A stretch of 34,266 nucleotides of DNA from Lachnoanaerobaculum sp. ICM7 (lineage in GTDB: Bacteria > Bacillota > Clostridia > Lachnospirales > Lachnospiraceae): assembly GCF_000287675.1 (NCBI RefSeq), contig NZ_ALJL01000010.1:1-34266 (forward strand). Reading direction: 5' to 3'. Below, one piece after another: positions 25,439 through 33,854 of this stretch. Each line of letters begins with the position of its first letter. Within the stretch, counting starts at the first letter, position 1. A model generated the notes under the pieces. The model saw nothing but the letters and a program-made list of their open reading frames with translations, was not told the DNA's origin and did no database searches. The position numbers were made by a program, and so were the translations under genes.

Positions 25439-27193
25439 CTATGCTGTTTTCTCCTGTAGTTTTCCTTCAAATTTCTTTAGTTTGGCATGGAGAAAACGAT
25501 GATATTTATTTATATTTCTTCCTATTGCAAAAAGCATAAATTCTTTATAAACCTTATCTGAAGTACGATAGTTAAAGCGTCGGAAATCTTCATTCTCTTT
25601 AATATCTCCAAAATGACCTTCTGTTTGAATAGAGCGTATCTGTCGTTTCAGAATACCTTTTTCACTCTGTATGTTAGCATGTGACTTCTCTCGGAGCTCT
25701 TCCCATACTTCATTGATCTTCATTACTTTATTCTTATCAATATCTTTATCAGGATTATACTTGTATAAACATTTAGACTTATGTTCACATCCACTACAGT
25801 CTGAACATCCATATACTTCATATGTTTGTGTATAACCATTCTGTTCTTTCTTTTCTGTGTTGATATGTCTCAGTTCACGGCCGTCATGACAGATATAGAC
25901 TTGCTCATCCTCAAATACTGTTGTCTTCATGTTGTAGTATTTACCTATATCTTTACTGTATGCTCTTGTTTTTCGTTTTTCATGATCCTGTAGTTTTATA
26001 TAACTGTCTATTTGATTTTCTTTCAGATATAAGAGGTTTTTCTCACTACAATAGCCGCTATCTGCCGTAACTTCTTCAAGCACTTCTCCAAATGCTTTCT
26101 TATGCTTTTCAAGGACAGGAATCAGTGTGTTATAGTCTGTACGATCATTACTTACATAACCATGCACAATAAAATAATTCTCTACTGCTATCTGTACATT
26201 GTATGCCGGCTTTAGCTGTCCGTTCAACATATGATCTTCCTTCATTCGCATAAAGGTTGCTTCCAAATCAGTTTTTGAGTAGCTGTTTCTATCTTTCCCC
26301 ATAATCTCAAAGCATTCTTTATAGTTCATTAATCGCTGTCCACAATGTTCAAGCTCTTCATAGAGTTGTTGAAGTTTTGGCTTTCTCTTACCCTTTCCGT
26401 TAACAAATACAATACCTTCTCCGTCAGCAATAGCCATAAGATTTTTCTGAAGCTTAAGTATTTCAATAGGCGAACAGTTATCAATCTCTATAATACGGTT
26501 ATTAGATAACTTTTTATGTTTTGTAATCTTTCTTTTTCTGTTCTTTTCAATAACATCTCTGACTTTATCAATTCCGTCAATCACAAACATTTGTGCATTT
26601 CCAAGCCCGTACTTCTCCCCAAAACTGTTATCTTGTAAAAAAGAGTTATAGTCTGAATAAAGCTTATCTATAGAATCCAGAAGACCTGCAAGATGATAAT
26701 TAATGCTTCCACGCCATACAAAAGTATAACGATTAGCATTAGCTTCTATTTTCGTTCCATCGATAAATAATTCTTTTAATGTTACAAACCCTTCTTTTTT
26801 TAATCGTCTCATAAACTGATAGTTTAAGTTATCTAGGATATCTGAAGTAAGTTTCTTACCTTTAAAATCATAAAAGGCATCTCTTTTAGGCTTCCTCCCT
26901 TGAGTAAGCCAGATAAAAGCAATATCTCTTTCGCATAAATCTACAATACGATCAATAGAACGTATTCCTCGCATATTTGCATAAGTAATAACTGCATACA
27001 TCATGATCGGGTTGTACCCTGTTCTTCCCTTATCCGAACAATTGGCTAACAGTCCGGAAAAATTTAAATCCTCCATAACTTTTTTTAGGGTATAGACCGG
27101 ATCGTCATCGGGTAAACTCAATTCATAGAAACTAAAGTTGATTTTCTGTTGACCTATTTCAAAAAAGTCGTTATAATAATTAACTGTGAGCAT
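25439..27193 (-). CDS. IS1182-family transposase
   Basis: DDE transposase of 584 aa, apparently intact. The N-terminal DUF772-like helical region includes YNPIMMYAVITYANMRGIRSIDRIVDLC. The catalytic core has FIDGTKIEANANRYTFVW with the first Asp, VTADSGYCSEKNLLYLKE with the second, and a C-terminal HFGDIKENEDFRRFNYR that should carry the Glu. A Cys-rich segment (CSDCSGCEHKSKCLY) inserted before the C terminus is typical of this family. There is no Shine-Dalgarno site. TATAAT lies only six bases before the ATG, and a GTTACAT/ATGTAAC palindrome overlaps it, so expression is probably very low or leaderless. Confidence 0.95.
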   Translation of the reverse strand: MLTVNYYNDFFEIGQQKINFSFYELSLPDDDPVYTLKKVMEDLNFSGLLANCSDKGRTGYNPIMMYAVITYANMRGIRSIDRIVDLCERDIAFIWLTQGRKPKRDAFYDFKGKKLTSDILDNLNYQFMRRLKKEGFVTLKELFIDGTKIEANANRYTFVWRGSINYHLAGLLDSIDKLYSDYNSFLQDNSFGEKYGLGNAQMFVIDGIDKVRDVIEKNRKRKITKHKKLSNNRIIEIDNCSPIEILKLQKNLMAIADGEGIVFVNGKGKRKPKLQQLYEELEHCGQRLMNYKECFEIMGKDRNSYSKTDLEATFMRMKEDHMLNGQLKPAYNVQIAVENYFIVHGYVSNDRTDYNTLIPVLEKHKKAFGEVLEEVTADSGYCSEKNLLYLKENQIDSYIKLQDHEKRKTRAYSKDIGKYYNMKTTVFEDEQVYICHDGRELRHINTEKKEQNGYTQTYEVYGCSDCSGCEHKSKCLYKYNPDKDIDKNKVMKINEVWEELREKSHANIQSEKGILKRQIRSIQTEGHFGDIKENEDFRRFNYRTSDKVYKEFMLFAIGRNINKYHRFLHAKLKKFEGKLQEKTA

Positions 27194-27194
27194 A

Positions 27195-27214
27195 GTTACA
27201 TTATAACATGTAAC
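27195..27214. repeat. Palindrome over the transposase start region
   Basis: GTTACAT-TATAAC-ATGTAAC, with 7-bp arms, covers the TATAAT just upstream of the transposase ATG. It could be a binding site for the transposase or a host factor, or could hide the start in read-through RNA. Confidence 0.5.
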
Positions 27215-27218
27215 GGAG

Positions 27219-27248
27219 AAAGATGGTTGTCGTTAGCCATCTTTTTTT
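27219..27248 (+). terminator. Hairpin with T-run in the IS right end
   Basis: AAAGATGG and CCATCTTT pair around a 10-base loop, followed by TTTT on the plus strand. It is one of two hairpins between the transposase start and the IS end. Confidence 0.5.
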
Positions 27249-27261
27249 ATGCAAAAACTTA

Positions 27262-27294
27262 GGGAGGAGTGACTCGTTTTGAGTTACTCCTCCC
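27262..27294. terminator. Strong hairpin shielding the transposase from read-through
   Basis: GGGAGGAGTGACTC and GAGTTACTCCTCCC form a 14-bp stem with a 5-base loop, with T-rich sequence on either side (CTTTTAT on plus, AAGTTTTTG on minus). It sits between the IS end and the transposase gene, where it would stop transcripts arriving from the TIR gene, a common device in insertion sequences. Confidence 0.65.
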
Positions 27295-27309
27295 TCTTTT
27301 ATAGCTGCC

Positions 27310-27325
27310 ATTTCCCGACAGCCCC
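27310..27325 (-). repeat. Right terminal inverted repeat of the IS
   Basis: ATTTCCCGACAGCCCC, the complement of the left end with one mismatch. The next three bases and then the stop codon of the TIR gene follow. Confidence 0.88.
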
Positions 27326-27328
27326 TTT

Positions 27329-30300
27329 TTATTTGGTAGTCAAACCTATTTGTATCTTTTCATCCTCAGTAAGTATTCTTCCTGAAAGAATACTGTCTAT
27401 CTCATTAGATACCTCTTCTTCATTAAGTATCTTGTACACTGTTGACTCGATATATTGATTGTTTTTTCCGGCATTGAAATTATAATCGGCATAATAATTT
27501 TGATCTACAGCTATCATCTTACCGTCAGAAGAAATATGTCCGTTTACAGCATACTCTTTCAATGTGGAATTAAGAGCCATCTTAAGTCTACCTGTTGAAA
27601 AATCCACTACATAGCATTTTCTTTCAGTATCATTATTTCTGATCATCAACAATATATCGGCATTTGCATTATACAGATTGACATCCTTAAGACTTAGAGG
27701 TGTTTGACTGCAGGCCTCATCCATTTCCCATGATTTCAGTCCTGTCTTACTGCTCCAGGTAAATGCCGTATTATTTTGTATTCCTTTTGCTCTTATTTCA
27801 CCGGAACTGTTTTCCACATATAATACTTCTCCGGGTATATCTTCTATATGTTCACCCGACTCAAGATTATATATCGAGGAAATTCCCGAATATTTGTTTA
27901 TAACAAATATCTTTGAATCCCCTGACAATTTTATATTTCCTGAACTTTCCTTTATATCACTGTAGCTTTTTACTTTCTCAAACGAGTCTGTACTATATAC
28001 ATTCAGACCTTCTACAGCGTCAAGCACAAATATCTGCTTTGAATCATTGCTAAATGACAGTATTGAATCCATTGCATTTATATATATATTGTTGATTGTA
28101 TCATTTTCAATATCATAAATACTTAATGTAGGCTTTTTGTCCGGCGTATCATTATCTATTCCCAAAACAGTATAATATCTTCCGTCATTTGATATTTTTT
28201 GATCTTTGAAAGTTGCGGCTATTCCATATGTAATATTATTGTTAAAAGGTATTTTTTTACTCGTTTTACCGTCATCATCCGATATAAATACATCATTCCC
28301 GTCAAACAAAAGCATTTTTGAAGAATCATTTGAATTTGATACTATTCTTGCATGTATAGAATCCGAAGAAATTCTTGACTTTAAATCTATTATCTTTATT
28401 GTCTGACTGTCATGAGAACTTGCCAATACTTTGCTTCCGTCTTTTAAAAATATATATTCTATCGGCAATATTCCGCCATAATTCAAGTTACTGTCGGTTA
28501 TAGCTCCATCCTTCCATACAGAATAATTTCCGTTTTCCGAAAATCCGACTATCGTATTTGTATTGCTGTTGTAAGTATAATACTTTAAATCCTGCATATA
28601 TATTTTATTAATTGTCTCTCCGGTTTTTCCATCCAGAATGTATATAGTATTATTTGATTTTATTGCTATTTTATCTCCATTCTCACTTTCATATATTACC
28701 TTGGGATCATTAAAGTTAATAGATATCTCCTGATGAAATAATTCCATGTTATCATATGTAACTTTTATTAAATCATTCTGGGTATTTAATAAAATACTCT
28801 CGCCGTCAGCCGAATAGGCTGCCGTTTTGTACTGTTTATTTTTTATTACTCCGGGTTCCGCCGTATTAACTGTAAGACTTGGAATAACCTCTATTATACT
28901 TCCGTCTGTAAGACTTCTTCTTGTTATCTGATTGTCACTGTCCGGATTTGTAATTATAATTGCCTCACTTGCGTCACTCTTTATATCGGCATTTTTTATA
29001 AGAGAGTCAATTACAAATCCTCCTGTCTGCTGCCAATTAGCAGTGTCATATAAATAGAAATTGGTAGAGGTATTATTATTAAATGTAATAAGTGTCAGTT
29101 TTGAATCATCTTCTGAAAATCTGACAAGCATGGGTACACCCTCGGTTTCTATCTTTGCCCTTTCTTCACCTGTTTCAACATCATATATAATACATGTATT
29201 ATCAAATGAAAATGATGCCAGATATCGATTGTCATTAGAAAATCTCACCACCTTCACCTGCTGAGTATGGCCCGGCAAGATTTTTAATACTTCTCCGTTA
29301 TCTACACTTGCAATTGCCGTATAATTGTTATCAAATCCGTAAGCTACATATTTTTCATCCTTACTTACATCCATATATGTAAAGATGTTTTTAGTAGATA
29401 TGGAAGTCAATGTTGAAGCTCCGCTGTGATATATCATACTGTTGAATATTGTATCCTCTTCCGCCTTCAAAGTATCATAATACTTCATATTAGGTTTTAT
29501 AGACTTCATGGCTTCCTTTGCCACCAAAACAGCCTTAATAAAATCTCCCTCTTTTGTAAAGTCCTTGGACCTTTTCATAAGTATGCTTGCATTTGACTGC
29601 ACCGCCTCCTGTCTGGCAAGTTCTGCTTTTTGATAAGCATTTGCCATAAACAGACCGAATATCAAAAATACCACTCCCGATAAGGTGGAAACAGTCAAAA
29701 TTCTCTTGTTTTTTCTCTCCTTATCTCTCTGCTTTAAATCTCCGAAGCTGCAGCCGAGAACAGTGGCCATTATCCTGTATTTTTCAGTTTTTAATATGTC
29801 TAAAGATTTCTTTGTAAGCTCTTTTAACTTTGGCTTATTGTTATTTTGCAAAGCTTCATAACCCTCAAAATCAGCATTTAATGTCTCATCCGGTCTTATA
29901 TCTGCCGCCAGTATCTCGCTTACAGATTCCTCACCCTTTAACTCTTTTAACGGCAGAGGAAAAGCTTCACCCGGCTCACCCTCTACCAGTACGGGGATTA
30001 TCCTCTCACTTCCGTGCAAACTCTTAAAAGTCTCTATCTCTCTTTGGCACCACTCTGAAAGCGGTGTTCTTTTTGAACATATAACAATAAGATATCTGCT
30101 TGTGGCAAGTGCCTCTTCTATGGAAGCACTTAAATCCCTTGCGGCAAGTTCCTCTCTGTCACGAAACACTCTGAATACAGGTCTTTTACCGTTTTGATAA
30201 AATTCTTTAGGCGCTTTGAATGTCTCTATCATCTGGTGAACCTGCTTAGCTATACTTTGATCAGGCTCCACATGCCTATAGCTTATAAAGGCGTCATACT

Positions 30301-30379
30301 TATAGCTTTTCTCTTTATATTCATTTGCCGCCTTTTGCATTTCATCTATATTTTGCCTGTGCTTTTGTTCTTTTTCCAT
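27329..30379 (-). CDS. TIR - transmembrane - beta-propeller protein
   Basis: The TIR domain (about residues 28-160) has YDAFISYRH, VFRDREELAARDLSASIEEAL, YLIVICSKRT and SEWCQREIETF. E116 in WCQRE, counted from the upstream ATG, aligns with the catalytic Glu of NAD-cleaving TIR domains such as SARM1 (WVHKE). A Lys/Arg-rich stretch (KQRDKERKNKR) precedes a single membrane helix (229-250). A coiled segment with EAVQSNASILMKRS then leads into a WD40-like propeller (about 330-1000) with many GH, DNT and SADG blades. The positive-inside rule places TIR in the cytoplasm and the propeller outside. The start at 30379 has AGGA at good spacing; 30385 overlaps the RyR stop as ATGA. It is co-transcribed with the RyR gene, and an IS ends 3 bp past its stop. 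Confidence 0.87.
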   Translation of the reverse strand: MEKEQKHRQNIDEMQKAANEYKEKSYKYDAFISYRHVEPDQSIAKQVHQMIETFKAPKEFYQNGKRPVFRVFRDREELAARDLSASIEEALATSRYLIVICSKRTPLSEWCQREIETFKSLHGSERIIPVLVEGEPGEAFPLPLKELKGEESVSEILAADIRPDETLNADFEGYEALQNNNKPKLKELTKKSLDILKTEKYRIMATVLGCSFGDLKQRDKERKNKRILTVSTLSGVVFLIFGLFMANAYQKAELARQEAVQSNASILMKRSKDFTKEGDFIKAVLVAKEAMKSIKPNMKYYDTLKAEEDTIFNSMIYHSGASTLTSISTKNIFTYMDVSKDEKYVAYGFDNNYTAIASVDNGEVLKILPGHTQQVKVVRFSNDNRYLASFSFDNTCIIYDVETGEERAKIETEGVPMLVRFSEDDSKLTLITFNNNTSTNFYLYDTANWQQTGGFVIDSLIKNADIKSDASEAIIITNPDSDNQITRRSLTDGSIIEVIPSLTVNTAEPGVIKNKQYKTAAYSADGESILLNTQNDLIKVTYDNMELFHQEISINFNDPKVIYESENGDKIAIKSNNTIYILDGKTGETINKIYMQDLKYYTYNSNTNTIVGFSENGNYSVWKDGAITDSNLNYGGILPIEYIFLKDGSKVLASSHDSQTIKIIDLKSRISSDSIHARIVSNSNDSSKMLLFDGNDVFISDDDGKTSKKIPFNNNITYGIAATFKDQKISNDGRYYTVLGIDNDTPDKKPTLSIYDIENDTINNIYINAMDSILSFSNDSKQIFVLDAVEGLNVYSTDSFEKVKSYSDIKESSGNIKLSGDSKIFVINKYSGISSIYNLESGEHIEDIPGEVLYVENSSGEIRAKGIQNNTAFTWSSKTGLKSWEMDEACSQTPLSLKDVNLYNANADILLMIRNNDTERKCYVVDFSTGRLKMALNSTLKEYAVNGHISSDGKMIAVDQNYYADYNFNAGKNNQYIESTVYKILNEEEVSNEIDSILSGRILTEDEKIQIGLTTK

Positions 30380-30381
30380 TC

Positions 30382-32241
30382 TCATTCCTCTCTTTGAAAC
30401 AAGGTAAATACCGATAATAAATCATATTCCGGATGACAGGTGTAAAACTTCTCGCCTATTATTATCTTCCAGTCATCTATCAGACATGGATGAGTCTTTA
30501 AGTTCTCATCCTTCTTTTCACCATACTTAAAGTTCATGGCATAATAGCTGTTACACCATCTCTTATGTTCAAGTCTTGATAAGAAATCAAGTACCGGCGC
30601 ATTCTTTAGATATTCACAAAACTTTTTCTTGAACTCTTCATTATCAACTTTTCTGATTTCCTGTAGTGCACTGAATTCTTCAAACTTCAAATTCAGATAG
30701 GCTTTTATCTCATCCTCAGATTTATCTGAAAATATTTTTCTTACTATCTCTTCCTTTATCCTGTCATGCGCGGCAGATAATCTTGAAGATGTCTTCTTCA
30801 CATATGACAGCTCGTTCCATTTCTGTCCTTCTCCCATACCTGCTGCCGCAGAAGATATGTTATAGCTGTCATTAAACTGCTTTGCTCTCTTATCAAGAGC
30901 TGCTCTTATCATAACATCTTCCGTCATAATCTGTGAAACATCTCCGAATATTTTTATATTATCATTGTTTTTAGGTAATACATAACTTAAATCTATATTT
31001 GATACATTTCTTATTATCTTTGGAACACCTTCAAAATATCTGTTTAAAAGCTTCAAGTTTTTAAGGCTCTTAACAACATCTTCATTCATCAAAAAAATGA
31101 GAGACAGATCCGCTTCGTTTTTTATACTTCTAAGATGATCATACATCATATTTCTTTCAGAACTTAGACTCATTATCTGTATATCCAAAGAATTATTTAA
31201 GCCCTCATTGTCCACCAAGAGCTCTTTCATCTTTCTGTCTGCATCCCTGTCTATAATACTTACCTTTACATTTTCCTTTAATGTCATGGTCATATCATTG
31301 GAAATAAACTTTAATAATGTAGAAGTCAGCTCATTTATACCTATTATTAAAACATGCATCCTTTTGATATTTTCATCAATCAGCTCAGGAGTCACTGTAT
31401 TACCTATACCTAAAAGTCCCTCTACATTACTTGATATACTTTTACTTACACATTTATCCGATATAAGCATTCTGACAGTCAGATCTCTCTCATCAAAATG
31501 TACGGTATCTATCTTCTTAAGACTCTCTTCTTTTTTTCTTTCCTGAGCTATCATATCCTCTATATATGAGGACACTGTTTTTGACTCACATTTTACATAG
31601 CAGGTAATATGTCTTTGAGGCTTTATTCTCTTTATAACATTTGTGTACAGGGCATAATTTTCAAGATCCGCATCGGCACAAAAAAACATATACTTTGCCT
31701 TATTTATATTGAGTGCGGCAAAAAGTTCTCTTATCTCATTTCTGTCACTGTTTTCAAAATCCGTCTGATAAACATCAATTCCCTTTTTCTCATACTTGTT
31801 TTTCATATTGTCATCTATGAAATTCTTTGAAATAAGTGATATCTTATATGAAGTTTTTTCATCTATCAGATTATTAATCAGTGTCTCACCCATGATCGAA
31901 TTTTCAAATACCAAAATATGATTACCGCTTATCTTATTTAAAACTATGTTTTTCATATGTAAAAGAGTATTTGAAATTTTGGTAAATACAAAAGTGGATG
32001 TAAGTATCGGTGCAGTCCACTTTGCAATCTCATAAAAAACATTTGTCTTATCACTCGGTGAAATAGGCGGTGCAAATAAAAACAATTTTATGATACCGTA
32101 TAATACGGCAGAAATCAGTTGGAAAGGATCGTCTATCTTTGCACTGTAATATTCATACATACCTTGAAATCCGAAAAGAATTGTCATAATAAGTATGACC
32201 AGATATATTTTCTTTTTGTAATAGGTTTTATTTTCTCTCAT
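30382..32241 (-). CDS. RyR-domain membrane protein with tandem RCK/TrkA-N-like domains
   Basis: About 619 aa. Three hydrophobic segments lie near the N terminus (YLVILIMTILFGFQGMYEYY, AVLYGIIKLFLFAPP and PILTSTFVFTKIS), without a TVGYG-type filter. Two Rossmann-like RCK/TrkA-N-like domains follow: the first from NHILVFENSIMGETLINNL, the second from MHVLIIGINELTSTLLKFI with VSIIDRDADRKM. The last about 75 residues are a RyR domain (LSRLEHKRWCNSYYAMNFKYG, then DENLKTHPCLIDDW), the repeat named from ryanodine receptors. The start at 32241 has AGGTGG upstream; the longer frame adds 14 unsupported residues. Its stop overlaps the TIR start, so the two are coupled. Together with the TIR partner it suggests a nucleotide-gated channel or effector; ion conduction is an inference. 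Confidence 0.83.
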   Translation of the reverse strand: MRENKTYYKKKIYLVILIMTILFGFQGMYEYYSAKIDDPFQLISAVLYGIIKLFLFAPPISPSDKTNVFYEIAKWTAPILTSTFVFTKISNTLLHMKNIVLNKISGNHILVFENSIMGETLINNLIDEKTSYKISLISKNFIDDNMKNKYEKKGIDVYQTDFENSDRNEIRELFAALNINKAKYMFFCADADLENYALYTNVIKRIKPQRHITCYVKCESKTVSSYIEDMIAQERKKEESLKKIDTVHFDERDLTVRMLISDKCVSKSISSNVEGLLGIGNTVTPELIDENIKRMHVLIIGINELTSTLLKFISNDMTMTLKENVKVSIIDRDADRKMKELLVDNEGLNNSLDIQIMSLSSERNMMYDHLRSIKNEADLSLIFLMNEDVVKSLKNLKLLNRYFEGVPKIIRNVSNIDLSYVLPKNNDNIKIFGDVSQIMTEDVMIRAALDKRAKQFNDSYNISSAAAGMGEGQKWNELSYVKKTSSRLSAAHDRIKEEIVRKIFSDKSEDEIKAYLNLKFEEFSALQEIRKVDNEEFKKKFCEYLKNAPVLDFLSRLEHKRWCNSYYAMNFKYGEKKDENLKTHPCLIDDWKIIIGEKFYTCHPEYDLLSVFTLFQREE

Positions 32242-32276
32242 ACTACCACCTTTTTTACTATTAAGCCTATAAAAAC

Positions 32277-32316
32277 AAGGCATCGCACTAATTATATCTT
32301 ATCAGTGCAATGCCTT
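32277..32316 (-). terminator. galT terminator
   Basis: On the minus strand AAGGCATTGCACT pairs with AGTGCGATGCCTT (13 bp, one U-G pair), followed by GTTTTTAT. The 14-base loop contains the -10 of the next promoter. Confidence 0.85.
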
Positions 32317-32320
32317 ACAA
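32291..32320 (-). promoter_or_regulatory. Promoter of the RyR-TIR operon, nested in the galT terminator
   Basis: Minus-strand TTGTAA (32315-32320) and TATAAT (32291-32296), with an 18-base spacer. The left arm of the terminator hairpin forms most of the spacer and the -10 lies in its loop, so galT transcription and RyR-TIR initiation share the same DNA. Confidence 0.55.
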
Positions 32321-32366
32321 CTATAGTTTATAACAACAAACTTAATGATTTATAAAGTATTATGAA

Positions 32367-33854
32367 TTATAAAGTTTTTACAAATCTGTCAAATGCTTCC
32401 TGACCTTTTTCATCTCTCTTGTAAACACCTGCACATTCCAAAACCTTTACAAAAACTTTACCGATCTCATCCTGTACAATACCGTGAATATTTTCAGAAT
32501 TGATATCATAATTATTAATCCATCCGTCTACCCAGTCCGCATGCTTTTCTAATTCTTCACTGCTTCTTAAATCCTTTTTTGAAAGAATATACTCTTCAAG
32601 AAGTGCCATTTCTTTTTTAAGTCTTGCAGGAAGAACGGCAAGTCCCATTACTTCTATAAGACCGATATTCTCCTTCTTAATATGATGAAGATCTGCACTG
32701 GGGTGATATACGCCCCATGGGCTTTCATCGGTTGTTATATTATTTCTAAGTACAAGGTCTATCTCATACAAATCTCCATGCATTCTTGCAATCGGTGTAA
32801 TAGTATTATGAGGAGTACCGTCAGTTTCTGCAAATACAAATGCATCCTTATCAGTATATCCTCTCCACAAAGATAAAATATGATCTGAAGCCTCAACAAT
32901 TCTGTCTATATCCTTACCCTGCAGTCTGATAACGGACATAGGCCATTTTACAATACCTGCATTCAGATCCTCATATCCCGGAATTACAAAATTTCTGTCA
33001 TATGGAGCCTTTGCCATAGCAAATACATAGCCGCCCCCCTGAAAATGATCATGGCTTAAAATAGAACCTCCGACTATAGGAAGATCTGCATTTGAGCCTG
33101 CTGTATAATGAGGGAAAAGCTTCACAAACTCCAAAAGCTTTTTAAATACAGCCTTATCTATTTTCATAGGTTTATGCTGTTTATTAAATATTATACAATG
33201 CTCATTGTAATACACATATGGTGAGTACTGTAAAAAATAATCCTCTCCGTCAAGAGAGATGGGAATTAATATAAGATTCTGTCTTGCCGGATGTGAGAAA
33301 TGTCCCGCATATCCCTCATTTTCCATACAAAGCAGGCAACTTGGATATCCTGATTTCTTTGCCTGTCCGGCTTTTGCAATATCTCTCGGATCTTTTTCAG
33401 GCTTTGAAAGATTAATAGTAACATCTATAGGTCCGTACTCCGTTTCGGTAACCCATTTTTCATCCTTTGCAATACGGTCTGTACGTATATAATTTGTTCT
33501 CTTGCTGAATTTATAATAAAAGTCTGTAGCAAGTTTACTGCTTATATGATATATCTCTTTAAACATTCTTCTTACGGTTGAAGGCATAGGAGTAAGCTGT
33601 CCCATAATTTTTGTATCAAAAAGATCTGTCGTTGTCACGGTATCATCCTCTATAATACCCTTTTCATAGGCATACTTACACATATCTGAGAGTATATCCA
33701 CAAGCGCTCTTTCTTCAGTCACCTCTTCTTCTTCAAACTCTATCTGACCGAAAAGATCCAGCAATCGGTTTGTAATATATACTCTGTCATCTTCATCCAC
33801 AAGATACTCACGCATACCGTAAGCCATAAGTTCATTGATAAGCCTGTTAATCAT
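32367..33854 (-). CDS. galT: Galactose-1-phosphate uridylyltransferase, class II (Firmicutes type)
   Basis: Leloir-pathway enzyme that exchanges UMP between UDP-glucose and galactose 1-phosphate. The 495-residue protein matches the long GalT class of Firmicutes, distinct from the shorter E. coli type. Motifs seen include CLLCMENEGYAGHFSHPARQNL, the nucleotide-transfer region GGSILSHDHFQGGGYVFAMAKAP with the catalytic-site His pair, HNTITPIARMHGDLYEIDLVLRNN, and GVYHPSADLHHIKKENIGLIEVMGLAVLPARLK. The ATG at 33854 has AGGGAGC seven bases upstream; an in-frame TTG 19 codons earlier is unsupported. No galK or galE is in the window. A possible promoter (TTGATA, 17 bases, TATATG) overlaps the unused upstream codons. 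Confidence 0.96.
   Translation of the reverse strand: MINRLINELMAYGMREYLVDEDDRVYITNRLLDLFGQIEFEEEEVTEERALVDILSDMCKYAYEKGIIEDDTVTTTDLFDTKIMGQLTPMPSTVRRMFKEIYHISSKLATDFYYKFSKRTNYIRTDRIAKDEKWVTETEYGPIDVTINLSKPEKDPRDIAKAGQAKKSGYPSCLLCMENEGYAGHFSHPARQNLILIPISLDGEDYFLQYSPYVYYNEHCIIFNKQHKPMKIDKAVFKKLLEFVKLFPHYTAGSNADLPIVGGSILSHDHFQGGGYVFAMAKAPYDRNFVIPGYEDLNAGIVKWPMSVIRLQGKDIDRIVEASDHILSLWRGYTDKDAFVFAETDGTPHNTITPIARMHGDLYEIDLVLRNNITTDESPWGVYHPSADLHHIKKENIGLIEVMGLAVLPARLKKEMALLEEYILSKKDLRSSEELEKHADWVDGWINNYDINSENIHGIVQDEIGKVFVKVLECAGVYKRDEKGQEAFDRFVKTL

Larger units (their letters stand above)
25265..27325 (-). mobile_element. IS1182-family insertion sequence, complete
   Basis: The inverted ends match at 15 of 16 bases: GGGACTGTCGGGAAAT at 25266-25281 and the complement of GGGGCTGTCGGGAAAT at 27310-27325. 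They enclose about 2.06 kb with one transposase gene, the size expected for the family. No clear target duplication is visible (TGCAG left, TTTTT right). The element lies between two convergent genes and ends 3 bp from the stop codon of the TIR gene. Hairpins inside both ends would limit transcription into and out of the element. A damaged relative is at 34064-34266. Confidence 0.93.

Noticed and set aside
24069-30379. Nicotinamidase as a functional partner of the TIR NADase
   Set aside because: It has its own promoter and terminator, lies on the far side of the small gene and the IS, and is a common housekeeping gene; proximity alone is weak.
27329-32241. A Thoeris system
   Set aside because: No SIR2/SLOG ThsA-type partner is present; only the TIR idea is shared. 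The pair differs in partner, membrane topology and the propeller.
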